Part shown: positions 17,049 to 25,467 of the stretch, one piece after another
How positions within the stretch are numbered: position 1 is the stretch's first letter
Layout of the letters: each line of letters opens with the position of its first letter
Source of the DNA: Williamsia limnetica
Lineage (GTDB): Bacteria > Actinomycetota > Actinomycetes > Mycobacteriales > Mycobacteriaceae
Reading direction: 5' to 3'
Assembly (NCBI RefSeq): GCF_003217475.1
Contig: NZ_QJSP01000015.1
Coordinates: 61,757 to 125,756 of the forward strand
DNA length: 64,000 bases
Notes under the pieces: generated by a model
What the model saw: only the letters and a program-made list of their open reading frames with translations
Told to the model about the DNA's origin: nothing
Databases searched by the model: none
Program-made: the position numbers and the translations under genes

Positions 17049-19025
17049 ATGAGGTGGCAGGACAGGGGATACGGGCAGTTGGGCAAACGAGGGATCTTCG
17101 CGCTGACGTTGTCATGCCTGCTCTTCGTCACCGGCTGCGTCGCAGATCCGCCGCCCCCCGTGCAGCAGACCAATTCCGTCCCGCCCGAACCGGCGGAGCC
17201 GTCCGGGCAGGTCCTCTACGTGGCGACCGATTCGATCGGCATCGGCTTCAACCCTCACCTCGCGGCAGACCAGTCCGCGGTCACCACCGCGGTCGCCGCG
17301 ATGACGTTGCCCAGCTCGTTCCGGCCCGTGACCGAGGGCGATCGCGTGGTCTGGACGATGGACAGCGCGCTCCTGACGAGCGCCGACGTCACCGGCACGG
17401 CGCCGTTCACCGTCACCTATCGCATCCACGAAGACGCGCAGTGGTCAGATGGGTTGCCGATCACGGCCGAAGACTTCATCTACCTCTGGCAACAGATGGG
17501 GCGCCAGCCCAACGTCACCGCTCCGGCCGGCTACCGCATGATCACCGACGTCCGCAGCGGAGCAGGCGGCAAAGAGGTCACCGCAACGTTCGCCGCGCCC
17601 TACCCGGCATGGCGCGAGCTCTTCAATGACCTGCTGCCCTCCCACGTCCTCAAAGGCGCCCCCGGCGGATTCCAGTCCGGCATGGACAGCGGGTTCCCGG
17701 CATCGGGCGGCCCGTTCACCATCAGTGGTATCGACCACAGCCGGGACGAGGTTCGGCTCATCCGCAACGACAGGTTCTGGCTGACCCCGGCACTGCTCGA
17801 CCGGATGACCCTGCGTCGCGCCGGCACCACCAGTCAGCTCTCGGACTCGATGCGCTCGGGCGACACCAGGGTGGCCGCGGTGAGCGGTGGGCCCGCACTC
17901 GCCGCCAACCTCGGCAGTATCGGCGGCGTGCAGACAGGCAACGTGGCGCAGTCGCGCACGCTCGGCGTCACGGTCAACACCCGGACGGAGGCGATGTCGA
18001 ATATCGATCTCCGTCGGGCGGTCCTGGCCTCGATAGACACCCGGCTCGTCACCTTCGCCGGCGCTGACGACACCGAGGTACTGCCCGCCGAGAACTCGGT
18101 ATACGCGCCGTCCGACCCCGGCTACTATCCGGTGCCGCGACCCGCGGTGACGCCGGAGCAGATCGAGCAGTGGCTGACCTCGGCCGGGTACCAGCGCGGT
18201 CCGGTGGAGCCCGCGCCCACACCTGCGCAGAGCACCCCCGGCGCAACGACCACGACCACGACCACCGAGACGCCCCCATCCGGTGACGAGGGCGCGAGCG
18301 GCTCGGAGAGCAACAGCGTGCCCCCGCTGCCGGCAGGCACGCGCGAGGTCGAGGAGGGCGACGACGGCGACGCACTGGTCGTCCGGGTGGCCTCGGTGAC
18401 CGGAGACCCACGGACCGGGGCCGCAGCGGCGAACATCGTCGATCAGCTGCGGCGAACCGGAATCCGCGCGGAGACCGTGACGCTGTCGACCGCCGAGTTG
18501 TACAGCTCCGCGCTCACCGGCCGCCGGGTGGACATCGTCGTCGGGTGGAGCCGCGCAGGAGAGTCACCGGCCACCGCGCTCGCCTCGAACACCGAATGCC
18601 TGAGCACCGAAACGTCCGAGACGCCCAGCACCTCGGTCACTCCGACGGCCGAGGTCCCCCAGAGCGGTGTACCAGAGTCACAGATCGGTGTACCAGAGTC
18701 ACAGACCGGTGAAAGCTCCTCGCCGCCCAGCTCGCAGGCCCCTGACGCCGAGCGCAGTGAACCGCGGTACACGAGCAACGTCTCCGGACTGTGCGACGCC
18801 GAACTGCAAGGTCTCGCGACCCGCGCGATCTCCGAGGACGACCCGACCGAAAACCTGCGAACGGCACAACGACTGCTCGACGAGCGGTCGGTCTATCTGC
18901 CCATCTACCAGGACGTCTTGACGACTGCCGCCTCGCCGCTGGTGACCGGCGCCGCGGTGACCGGACCGGTGCAGACCGGTATTTTCGGTGGATCCGCGGC
19001 CTGGCAGCAGCAGACCGGTAACTGA
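17049..19025 (+). CDS. lpqW: LpqW-like lipoprotein, family 5 substrate-binding fold
   Basis: 658-aa predicted lipoprotein with a signal peptide and lipobox VTGC (lipid Cys at residue 30). The fold is that of oligopeptide/dipeptide-binding proteins (SBP family 5), seen in TYRIHEDAQWSDGLPITAEDF (split across residues 120-140), but no ABC permease or ATPase is nearby. Position after typA and before mshB matches LpqW (Rv1166), which in mycobacteria influences lipoarabinomannan/PIM synthesis. Residues about 385-440 form a low-complexity Thr/Pro/Ser-rich insert with a run of Thr, and residues about 530-570 are Ser/Pro-rich with a 7-residue tandem repeat. Function here is inferred from synteny and fold. 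Confidence 0.8.
   Translation: MRWQDRGYGQLGKRGIFALTLSCLLFVTGCVADPPPPVQQTNSVPPEPAEPSGQVLYVATDSIGIGFNPHLAADQSAVTTAVAAMTLPSSFRPVTEGDRVVWTMDSALLTSADVTGTAPFTVTYRIHEDAQWSDGLPITAEDFIYLWQQMGRQPNVTAPAGYRMITDVRSGAGGKEVTATFAAPYPAWRELFNDLLPSHVLKGAPGGFQSGMDSGFPASGGPFTISGIDHSRDEVRLIRNDRFWLTPALLDRMTLRRAGTTSQLSDSMRSGDTRVAAVSGGPALAANLGSIGGVQTGNVAQSRTLGVTVNTRTEAMSNIDLRRAVLASIDTRLVTFAGADDTEVLPAENSVYAPSDPGYYPVPRPAVTPEQIEQWLTSAGYQRGPVEPAPTPAQSTPGATTTTTTTETPPSGDEGASGSESNSVPPLPAGTREVEEGDDGDALVVRVASVTGDPRTGAAAANIVDQLRRTGIRAETVTLSTAELYSSALTGRRVDIVVGWSRAGESPATALASNTECLSTETSETPSTSVTPTAEVPQSGVPESQIGVPESQTGESSSPPSSQAPDAERSEPRYTSNVSGLCDAELQGLATRAISEDDPTENLRTAQRLLDERSVYLPIYQDVLTTAASPLVTGAAVTGPVQTGIFGGSAAWQQQTGN
18665..18706 (+). 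repeat. 21-bp in-frame tandem duplication inside lpqW
   Basis: Two copies of a 21-bp unit (20 of 21 identical), in frame, encode GVPESQI and GVPESQT in a Ser/Pro-rich linker. A partial third start (cggtg) follows. Confidence 0.85.
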
Positions 19026-19039
19026 AAGCGAATCCACAG

Positions 19040-19912
19040 ATGAATCGTTTGCTGCTCGTCCATGCCCACCCCGACGACGAGACCATCACCACCGGCGGCA
19101 CCATCGCGAAGTATCTGGCGGCCGGCGCCGAGGTCACCGTCGTCACCTGCACCCTCGGCGAGGAAGGCGAGGTCATCGGTGAGCAATGGGGCGGCCTGGT
19201 GGCCGACGGAGGCGCCGATCAGCTCGGTGGGTATCGCATAGGCGAGCTCACCGACGCGCTCGGGGCGCTCAGTCCTCACCCGGCGACACCACTGCGACCC
19301 CACTTTCTCGGCGGCGCCGGCAGGTGGCGTGATTCGGGAATGGCCGGCGCACCGTCGAACGACCATCCGCGCGCGTTCATCGGCGCAGGGTCGGGGGCGC
19401 CCGCACAGGTGCTGGCGGACCTCATCGTCGAGCTACGCCCTCAGGTGCTGGTCGGTTACGACCCGGTCGGCAGCTATGGGCATCCGGATCACATCCAGGT
19501 ACACGCGATCTGCGGTGAGGCGATCGACATCGCTGCCGGCGCAGAGAACGGGTGGGCGGTGTCCAAGCACTACTGGACGGTCACCGAAGAGTCGGCGCTG
19601 GCCGACGGCCTCGCTTCGGCGCAGACCCGGGTCCCCGCCGGCTGGCGTATGCCGGTGATCGGAGAACTTCCCAGCCATCGCGACGGTGAGATCACCACCG
19701 CCGTCGACATCCGAGAGGTCTACGACCGCAAGGTCCGGGCCCTGGCCGCGCATGCCACACAGGTCACGGTGTCACTCTCTGGCACCGAATATGCGTTGTC
19801 GAACAACATCATCCAGCCCATCTTCGCCGAGGAGCACTTCATGCTGGTGGCCGGCACACCCGGTCCGCTCGGTCCGGCGGGGCGGGAAACCGATCTGTTC
19901 GGAGGCCTGTGA
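19040..19912 (+). CDS. mshB: MshB, GlcNAc-Ins deacetylase of mycothiol biosynthesis
   Basis: 290-aa zinc deacetylase that removes the acetyl group from N-acetyl-glucosaminyl-inositol, step three of mycothiol synthesis. The PIG-L/LmbE-type metal motif A-H-P-D-D-E is at residues 9-14 (zinc ligands His10 and Asp13, catalytic Asp12), and the third ligand lies in SYGHPDHIQVH near residue 150. The middle segment LRPHFLGGAGRWRDSGMAGAP matches MshB rather than the related Mca. The start ATG 19040 is 14 bp after lpqW. The stop overlaps the next ATG. Other genes in the window probably depend on mycothiol (for example at 29685). Confidence 0.92.
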   Translation: MNRLLLVHAHPDDETITTGGTIAKYLAAGAEVTVVTCTLGEEGEVIGEQWGGLVADGGADQLGGYRIGELTDALGALSPHPATPLRPHFLGGAGRWRDSGMAGAPSNDHPRAFIGAGSGAPAQVLADLIVELRPQVLVGYDPVGSYGHPDHIQVHAICGEAIDIAAGAENGWAVSKHYWTVTEESALADGLASAQTRVPAGWRMPVIGELPSHRDGEITTAVDIREVYDRKVRALAAHATQVTVSLSGTEYALSNNIIQPIFAEEHFMLVAGTPGPLGPAGRETDLFGGL

Positions 19913-20310
19913 TGCAGAGCGAGATGATGCGGAAGATCCTGCTCGGGTTCCTGTGGATCGACGGTTTCCTCGTCGGCATCCTCGGCGTCGCGTTCCTCCA
20001 ACTGTCACTCGGCTCGGTGGCCTTCCCGATCAGCGCGCTGGCGGCCGGCCTCGCGAACTATGTGCTGCTGTGGTTCAGCGCGACCCTGACTGCAGGACCT
20101 GCGAAATTCGGGGCGCTGGTGGCGTTCGCGGTTGCCTTCTTCGTCTCGGCCGCGGGCGGTCCCGGCGGCGATGCGGTGATCCCGCAGGACTGGCGCTCTT
20201 TCCTGCTGCTGGGACTGGGTATCGCGGCGCCGATGTTCGCCGGGTATGCGGGCCTGTTACCGGCGGTGGAGACGGCTCCGGCGCGCCCGACCAAGGGCGG
20301 CCGGGAATGA
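19912..20310 (+). CDS. Small four-helix membrane protein next to mshB
   Basis: 132-aa integral membrane protein with about four hydrophobic segments (about residues 10-32, 36-58, 63-82 and 93-113) and a short basic cytoplasmic tail. It occupies the place of Rv1171 between mshB and fbiC in M. tuberculosis, a conserved membrane protein without known function. ATG 19912 overlaps the mshB stop (TGATG) and is preceded by GGAGG inside mshB, so it is translationally coupled. Confidence 0.78.
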   Translation: MQSEMMRKILLGFLWIDGFLVGILGVAFLQLSLGSVAFPISALAAGLANYVLLWFSATLTAGPAKFGALVAFAVAFFVSAAGGPGGDAVIPQDWRSFLLLGLGIAAPMFAGYAGLLPAVETAPARPTKGGRE

Positions 20311-20335
20311 ACCGGCAACCAGGGAGCATTATCTG

Positions 20336-21691
20336 ATGGTGACCTCCGAGACGACGCTGCTGCCCGATCCGGCAATGCCCGGGGCCGTGAACCCGTCCGA
20401 TGAGCCACCCGAACCTGCCGACGTGAGGCGTGCGCTCGGACGGGTGCGCGCCGGCGAGTCCATCGACCTCGACGACGCCACCGTCCTGCTCGGTGTGCGG
20501 GGCGAAGACCTCGCCGCGTTGTGCACCTACGCGGGCCGTGTCCGTGATGCCGGACTGGAGGCGGAGGGTCGCGCCGGACAGATCAGTTACTCCCGCAAGG
20601 TGTTCATCCCGCTGACCAGGCTGTGCCGCGACCGCTGCCACTACTGCACCTTCGTCACCGTCCCCGGCAAGCTGGCCCGCGCGGGCCAGGGGATGTACCT
20701 GGAGATGGACGAGGTCCTCGACATCGCTCGCCGTGGGGCCGAGATGGGCTGTAAGGAGGCCCTTTTCACGCTCGGTGATCGACCCGAAGATCGTTGGCCG
20801 GAAGCGCGGGCATGGCTCGACGACCATGGATACACCTCGACTCTCGATTACGTCCGCGCCGCCTCGATCCGCGTGCTCGAAGAGACCGGGCTGCTGCCAC
20901 ACCTCAATCCGGGTGTGATGAGCAGCGACGAGATGGCCTGGCTCAAACCCGTTGCGCCGTCGATGGGAATGATGCTCGAGACCACTGCCCGCAGATTGTT
21001 CACCGACAAGGGCAACGCGCACTACGGCAGTCCGGACAAAGACCCCGAGATCCGCAAGCAGGTGCTGATCGACGCCGGCAAGAACTCTGTGCCTTTCACG
21101 ACCGGCATCCTGGTCGGAATCGGGGAGAACCGGGCCGAGCGCGCCGATTCGCTGTTCGAGATGGCGAAGGTGCACAACGACTTCGGGCACCTGCAAGAGG
21201 TCATCGTGCAAAACTTCCGGGCGAAACCGGACACCGCGATGCGCGGGACCGCCGATGCGGAGTTCGACGAGTTCCTTGCCGCTGTCGCGGTGGCGCGACT
21301 CGTTCTCGGGCCACACATCCGGATCCAGGCCCCGCCGAATCTCGTGTCACCGGAAGAGTGCGCTGCGCTGGTCGGTGCCGGTGTGGATGACTGGGGCGGC
21401 GTATCACCGCTGACCCCCGACCACGTCAACCCCGAGAGGCCGTGGCCCAACCTCGATGCGCTTGCCGAGATCACCGCAGGCACCGGCTACGTGCTCACCG
21501 AGCGTGTTGCGGCGCAACCGAGATACGTGTTGACCGGCGAGCCGTGGATCGATGACCGGATCAGCGCGCACGTCCGTGCTCTGGCCGACCCCGAAACCGG
21601 GCTGGCCGTGGAGGTCCACCCGGTCGGAATGCCGTGGCATGACAACGCAGAACCTGCCGCGACGCTCACCGGCACGACACAGGTCCGTTGA
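20336..21691 (+). CDS. cofG: CofG-type radical SAM enzyme of FO/F420 synthesis (CofG half of FbiC only)
   Basis: 451-aa radical SAM protein corresponding to the N-terminal, CofG half of mycobacterial FbiC. The SAM-cluster motif C-x3-C-x2-C is at Cys97, Cys101 and Cys104 ([11 protein letters not shown]). CofG with CofH makes the deazaflavin FO from tyrosine and a pyrimidine precursor. In Mycobacterium the two halves are one protein of about 850 aa; here the reading frame ends at the domain boundary (after [13 protein letters not shown]) and the following gene is unrelated. No CofH domain exists elsewhere in the window. ATG 20336 has AGGGAG 9 nt upstream. The stop overlaps the next start (TGATG). 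Confidence 0.88.
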   Translation: MVTSETTLLPDPAMPGAVNPSDEPPEPADVRRALGRVRAGESIDLDDATVLLGVRGEDLAALCTYAGRVRDAGLEAEGRAGQISYSRKVFIPLTRLCRDRCHYCTFVTVPGKLARAGQGMYLEMDEVLDIARRGAEMGCKEALFTLGDRPEDRWPEARAWLDDHGYTSTLDYVRAASIRVLEETGLLPHLNPGVMSSDEMAWLKPVAPSMGMMLETTARRLFTDKGNAHYGSPDKDPEIRKQVLIDAGKNSVPFTTGILVGIGENRAERADSLFEMAKVHNDFGHLQEVIVQNFRAKPDTAMRGTADAEFDEFLAAVAVARLVLGPHIRIQAPPNLVSPEECAALVGAGVDDWGGVSPLTPDHVNPERPWPNLDALAEITAGTGYVLTERVAAQPRYVLTGEPWIDDRISAHVRALADPETGLAVEVHPVGMPWHDNAEPAATLTGTTQVR

Positions 21692-22446
21692 TGCTGCTGC
21701 CACCCGTCCAGGCTCTGGCCGACCGCGATGTCGCCAAGCTGCTCTACACCCTCACCGGTGTCATCGACCCGGCGCTCGCCGCGGTCGAGCACCTCGACCC
21801 ACTGGGCATCAAACGGCGCACCTTCAGCACAGTCGAACGGCAGGCGAACCAGGCGATGTCGTCCGAGGCGCTCATCACCAAGGTCATCGGTGCCATCGAT
21901 GATTCGCTGGTCTGGGCGTCCGACAACGCGGGTCTGCCCGGAACCGCCAGGTGGGCGAGCTGGACCGCGGAAGAACGTCGGGACTGGTGGATCAAGAGGG
22001 TTGGCCCGATCAGCACTGTGGCCGTGGCGTACCCGGGCGTCTTCGGCATCATCGCCGATCGTCTCCCGTTGCAGACCGTCATCGGCTTTGCCCAGCAGGC
22101 GGTGCTCCTGTGCGCGGTCGCCCGCGCATACGGCGTCGACGATCGCCATCGCCACGTGGATCTGCTCGCGCGCGTACTGCTCAACCGGAATCTCGACTCG
22201 AAAGCCGTGCTCAGTACCACCGATGCGCACACACACGCATCCGTGTCGAATGACCTCGCACGCGGGGCGTGGAACGGGATAGGGAAATCGCGGTCCATCC
22301 TCTCCGAACTGGCCCGGCGCCCGTCCTCGCGGCAACCCTGGCGATTGCTCGGCGCGCTACCGGTCGTCGGTGCGGCTGCCGATTACATCGGGGAGACCGG
22401 CGCATTACGTCGCGCTGCCGACAACGCGGTGAAGAACATTCGCTGA
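21691..22446 (+). CDS. EcsC-like family protein (tentative)
   Basis: 251-aa mostly helical protein. The arrangement of an N-terminal helical segment, a central hydrophobic stretch DRLPLQTVIGFAQQAVLLC (about residues 125-143) and a following VARAYGVDD resembles EcsC family proteins, whose function in actinobacteria is unknown. A Gly/Ala-rich hydrophobic segment near residue 220 may touch membrane. It sits where the CofH half of FbiC would be expected, but it has no radical SAM Cys motif and is not a remnant of it. ATG 21691 overlaps the cofG stop. Confidence 0.5.
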   Translation: MLLPPVQALADRDVAKLLYTLTGVIDPALAAVEHLDPLGIKRRTFSTVERQANQAMSSEALITKVIGAIDDSLVWASDNAGLPGTARWASWTAEERRDWWIKRVGPISTVAVAYPGVFGIIADRLPLQTVIGFAQQAVLLCAVARAYGVDDRHRHVDLLARVLLNRNLDSKAVLSTTDAHTHASVSNDLARGAWNGIGKSRSILSELARRPSSRQPWRLLGALPVVGAAADYIGETGALRRAADNAVKNIR

Positions 22447-22474
22447 GCAGAGCGAGCTTGTCGGCCACAGAGGG

Positions 22475-22855
22475 TCAGACGAGGCCCGCCTGAGCCAGCG
22501 CCTCATATCCGCCGATGACATCGGTGGCGCGGTGTAGTCCGATCTCGTGCAGCGCTGCAGCGGCCAGGCTCGAGGTGTAACCCTGCGAGCACAGGATGAT
22601 CCACGCGACGTCGTGGTCGACGGCCTCGGGGATCCTGGCATCCGACGTCGGATCGGCGCGCCACTCGAGGACGTTGCGCTCGATCACCAGCGCGGCCGGG
22701 TGCTCACCCTCCTCCGCGCGCTGGGCGGCAGGGCGAATGTCGACGAGTACGCCCCCCTCGGCCAGTGCAGCCGGAAGATCCTGTGCCGCAAGTCGGTCGA
22801 GTCCGGCGCGGGCCTCGAGGAGAACCTCGTCGATGGTCTTGGGTCGCCGGCTCAT
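22475..22855 (-). CDS. Rhodanese-like sulfurtransferase
   Basis: 126-aa single-domain rhodanese. The substrate-binding start VLVDIRPAAQR (about 37-47) and the active-site loop with Cys89 in CSQGYTSS are intact. Such enzymes transfer sulfane sulfur. It is the second gene of an operon with cysteine dioxygenase (22902-23477), consistent with sulfur disposal during cysteine oxidation. The ATG lies inside one copy of a tandem duplication (see 22851-22937), and no good ribosome site precedes it. Before the duplication its ATG would have overlapped the dioxygenase stop. Confidence 0.85.
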   Translation of the reverse strand: MSRRPKTIDEVLLEARAGLDRLAAQDLPAALAEGGVLVDIRPAAQRAEEGEHPAALVIERNVLEWRADPTSDARIPEAVDHDVAWIILCSQGYTSSLAAAALHEIGLHRATDVIGGYEALAQAGLV

Positions 22856-22937
22856 GCCGCATCACCGTCGGTGAGCACTGTCTTGGTCCGACGTCCCGAA
22901 CTCATGCCGCACCACCGTCGGTGAGCACTGTCTTGGT
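22851..22937 (-). repeat. 50-bp-spaced tandem duplication at the cysteine dioxygenase/rhodanese junction
   Basis: A 37-bp stretch at 22851-22887 recurs at 22901-22937 with one mismatch, a period of 50 bp. The unit covers the last codons of cysteine dioxygenase, its stop and the ATG overlapping it. The copy nearer the rhodanese supplies its present start codon. Confidence 0.88.
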
Positions 22938-23477
22938 GCGCTTGAGCGACTGGCTGTCGGTGACCTCGTAGTAGGACATTGCGGTCAACGGCGGTGAGTA
23001 GGCATGGACGCTCAGGGTCGGTTCGCTCGTCACGACGCGACTCGGGCTGCGGACGACGTCGTGTACCCAGCCGAGCGGGAACGAGGCCTGATCGCCTTCC
23101 TCGAGAGTGCGCGCCCGCAATTGACTCCCGGTCCAGCGATACTCGGTCAGTGCGCCCGACAGCACGGTCAGCGCACCGAGTGATCCCGCATGGTCGTGCA
23201 GATCCGTGGACTCGTCGGGAGTCCAGCTGATCAGCCAGACGTCGACATCATCGTCGTAGTGGAGCCGGGTCGCCCAGCGTTGCTCGCGGTCCCAGTATCT
23301 GGGCAGCAGGTCGTCGTGACGACCGTCGAGGACGTCCGAGGCGCCCTGATCTGTCAGCCGAAGCAGGTCCGCGGGACGCAGCCGCGTGGGCAGGTGGTGG
23401 GTGGGGGACAGGGTGCGGCGCGGCTGGTGCTGAGTCGGCGCGCCGACGGCGACGGGCCGCGAAAGAGTCGAGGTCAT
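22902..23477 (-). CDS. Cysteine dioxygenase type I family protein
   Basis: 191-aa cupin that oxidises cysteine (or a related thiol) to its sulfinate with O2. The iron-binding triad is visible: His94 and His96 in LHDHAGSLGALTVLSG, and His139 in FPLGWVHDV. Length is typical for bacterial CDO. ATG 23477 is preceded by AAGGAG. Upstream lies a 15-codon leader ORF ending in three Cys codons (23523-23570), which suggests cysteine-responsive control of the CDO-rhodanese operon. Mercaptopropionate dioxygenase is an alternative substrate class within the family. Confidence 0.88.
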   Translation of the reverse strand: MTSTLSRPVAVGAPTQHQPRRTLSPTHHLPTRLRPADLLRLTDQGASDVLDGRHDDLLPRYWDREQRWATRLHYDDDVDVWLISWTPDESTDLHDHAGSLGALTVLSGALTEYRWTGSQLRARTLEEGDQASFPLGWVHDVVRSPSRVVTSEPTLSVHAYSPPLTAMSYYEVTDSQSLKRTKTVLTDGGAA

Positions 23478-23522
23478 GTGCGGATGCTCCTTGAGAGTCG
23501 AAAGGTGTTGGGTGGCCAGAGG

Positions 23523-23570
23523 TCAGCAACAACACATTCGGTTCCACAGGGGGGTCGGTCGCACGGTCAC
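23523..23570 (-). CDS. Polycysteine leader peptide, candidate cysteine-responsive uORF
   Basis: A 15-codon ORF, MTVRPTPLWNRMCCC, ends with ATG-TGT-TGT-TGC-TGA, 45 nt before the cysteine dioxygenase start. GTG 23570 is the likely start; GTG 23564 would give 13 codons. CAGGAT lies 7 nt before the GTG and resembles a -10 element, so the ORF could be leaderless. Short polycysteine leader ORFs that tune downstream sulfur genes by ribosome stalling on Cys codons are described in mycobacteria; by analogy this would couple Cys-tRNA supply to cysteine degradation. What is seen is the ORF and its position; the mechanism is inferred. Confidence 0.7.
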   Translation of the reverse strand: MTVRPTPLWNRMCCC

Positions 23571-23846
23571 GGAACAGATCCTGCCGCCGCTGAGGCGTTG
23601 CGCACAGGTTTAGGACCGGTCTGATTTGAAAGCCGTGGTCAGGCGCGCGCGTCGGCATCGCCCCGCGTTGACCTGGACAGGCGCCGCAGAGCCCAGGTGA
23701 CCCGGGTTTTGACTTGGAATCCAGTACGCGGATACTGGGAGGCAACGAGCGGGCAGGCTGGGCGACCTTCAATCCACAAGGCATGCCCGCTTTCGAGCGC
23801 GTGCAGCCCACGCGTGAGCGAACTGTGATTGTGAGGAGGGTGGCCG
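23571..23846. other. Divergent intergenic region between the cysteine dioxygenase leader and fdxC
   Basis: No gene is supported in these 276 bp. It must hold promoters for both directions. TTGACCTGGA and TTGACTTGGA occur about 40 bp apart near 23680-23720 on the plus strand and could be -35-like elements for fdxC. GAGGAGGG just before 23847 is the fdxC ribosome site. Confidence 0.4.
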
Positions 23847-24173
23847 GTGACCTATATCATCGCTGAACCTTGCGTTGATGTCCTGGACAAGGCATGTGTC
23901 GAGGAGTGCCCAGTCGACTGCATCTACGAGGGTGGGCGGATGCTCTACATCCATCCCGACGAGTGTGTCGACTGCGGTGCGTGCGAACCGGTGTGCCCGG
24001 TCGAGGCCATCTTCTACGAGGACGATGTGCCCGACGAGTGGGCAGGCTATTACAACGCGAACGTCGACTTCTTCGACGACCTCGGGTCGCCGGGTGGAGC
24101 CAGCAAACTCGGCAAGGTCGACTACGACTCGCCGTTCGTGAAGGCGCTGCCGCCGATGAACACAGAGGACTGA
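23847..24173 (+). CDS. fdxC: Seven-iron ferredoxin
   Basis: 108-aa cytoplasmic electron carrier. The Cys pattern fits the [3Fe-4S][4Fe-4S] ferredoxins of actinobacteria and Thermus: Cys9, Cys17 and Cys50 for the 3Fe cluster; Cys21, Cys40, Cys43 and Cys46 for the 4Fe cluster; Cys25 as a free Cys. The extra 50-residue C-terminal extension is also typical. Start is GTG 23847 with GAGGAGGG upstream. The aminotransferase starts 8 bp later, as in Rv1177-Rv1178 of M. tuberculosis. Confidence 0.93.
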   Translation: MTYIIAEPCVDVLDKACVEECPVDCIYEGGRMLYIHPDECVDCGACEPVCPVEAIFYEDDVPDEWAGYYNANVDFFDDLGSPGGASKLGKVDYDSPFVKALPPMNTED

Positions 24174-24181
24174 CGACGCCG

Positions 24182-25297
24182 ATGTCTGTGTTGCGCGGTC
24201 GCGCGCCGGTGTCGAGGCGGCTCCCGGATTTTCCCTGGGACACGTTGCTCGACGCGAAGGAGCGCGCGTCCGCTCATCCGGACGGAATCGTGGACCTCTC
24301 GGTCGGTACGCCGGTGGATCCTGTTGATCCGTTGATCCGCGACGCGCTGGCTGCTGCCTCCGATTTCCCCGGATACCCCACGACGATCGGTACCCCCGAG
24401 GTGCGCAGGGCGGCGATCGATGCGTTGCAGCGCAGGTTCGGGATCGATGGTCTGGACCTCTCGATGATCCTTCCGGTGATCGGCACGAAGGAGGCCATCG
24501 CCGCATTGCCGTCGACCCTCGGGCTCGGCGTGGGTGACCAGGTCGTGATACCCGAGGTCGCTTATCCGACATATGAGGTCGGGGCCCTGCTGGCGGGCGC
24601 GGAGGTGGTGCGAGCCGATTCGCTGACCCAGCTCGGTCCCGCGACGCCCGCCATGATCTACCTCAACTCTCCCTCGAACCCAACCGGCAAGGTGCTGCCC
24701 GTGCAGCACCTGCGCAAGGTCGTCTCCTGGGCTCGCGAACGCGGCACGGTAGTGGTGTCGGACGAGTGCTACCTGGGCCTGGCCTGGGACGACGAGCCGG
24801 TCTCGATTCTCGATACGCGGGTGACCGACGGAGACAACACCGGCCTGCTGGCGGTTCATTCGTTGTCGAAGACGTCGAATCTCGCGAGCTACCGGGCCGG
24901 GTTCCTCGCCGGTGATCCCGGGCTCATCGGTGAACTGCTGGCCGTACGCAAGCACGCCGGCATGATCGTCCCCTTCCCGATCCAGGCAGCGATGACGGCG
25001 GCTCTCGGTGACGACGGCCATGCGGCCACCCAGCGCGAACGCTACCGGCGGCGCCGCGAGACCCTGCGGAACGCCGTGATCAGCGCCGGTTTCCGGATCG
25101 ATGACTCGGCCGCCGGACTGTATCTGTGGGTCACGCGCGACGAGCCGTGCCGCGACACCGTCGCCTGGCTGGCAGAGCGTGGAATTCTCGCCGCCCCCGG
25201 CGACTTCTATGGACCTCGTGGCGTCCGGCACGTGCGGATGGCCTTGACGGCCACCGACGAGAGAATCGCGCAAGCAGCCAGCCGTCTGGCCTCCTGA
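24182..25297 (+). CDS. dapC: Succinyldiaminopimelate aminotransferase (DapC-like)
   Basis: 371-aa fold-type I PLP aminotransferase. The substrate-side motif YLNSPSNPTG (160-169), SDECYLGL (193-200) and the PLP-binding Lys230 in HSLSKTSNL are intact, as is the Arg in HVRMALT near the C-terminus. The subgroup annotated as DapC in actinobacteria transfers an amino group in the succinylase branch of lysine/diaminopimelate synthesis. dapD and dapE lie 2-5 kb downstream, which supports this, though other amino-acid substrates cannot be excluded. It is probably co-transcribed with fdxC. Confidence 0.85.
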   Translation: MSVLRGRAPVSRRLPDFPWDTLLDAKERASAHPDGIVDLSVGTPVDPVDPLIRDALAAASDFPGYPTTIGTPEVRRAAIDALQRRFGIDGLDLSMILPVIGTKEAIAALPSTLGLGVGDQVVIPEVAYPTYEVGALLAGAEVVRADSLTQLGPATPAMIYLNSPSNPTGKVLPVQHLRKVVSWARERGTVVVSDECYLGLAWDDEPVSILDTRVTDGDNTGLLAVHSLSKTSNLASYRAGFLAGDPGLIGELLAVRKHAGMIVPFPIQAAMTAALGDDGHAATQRERYRRRRETLRNAVISAGFRIDDSAAGLYLWVTRDEPCRDTVAWLAERGILAAPGDFYGPRGVRHVRMALTATDERIAQAASRLAS

Positions 25298-25392
25298 CCT
25301 GCGCCGTCGTAGCTGTGTCCAATCTGAGACCAGTCCGTTACCCCAGGAGCCGGTATTTCGGTGAAACTGTGGACAAGCAACAGAACTGACTG

Positions 25393-25454
25393 CGAATCCG
25401 CCACTCGGACAACGGATTCGAAAGTGGCCAACGGCGTCCACTCGTAAGCGAGTG
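25393..25454 (+). promoter_or_regulatory. Two inverted repeats in the leader of the MNIO operon
   Basis: CGAATCCG (25393-25400) pairs with CGGATTCG (25413-25420) across 12 nt, and CACTCG-TAAG-CGAGTG (25439-25454) forms a second hairpin that ends at the ribosome site GAAAGGA (25454-25460) of the DUF692 gene. They could be an operator or a translation-masking hairpin. Confidence 0.4.
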
Positions 25455-25467
25455 AAAGGACGCGTAG

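Noticed and set aside
21691..22446. Degraded CofH half of FbiC after cofG
   Set aside because: The product lacks a radical SAM Cys triad and CofH motifs and is an intact unrelated frame.
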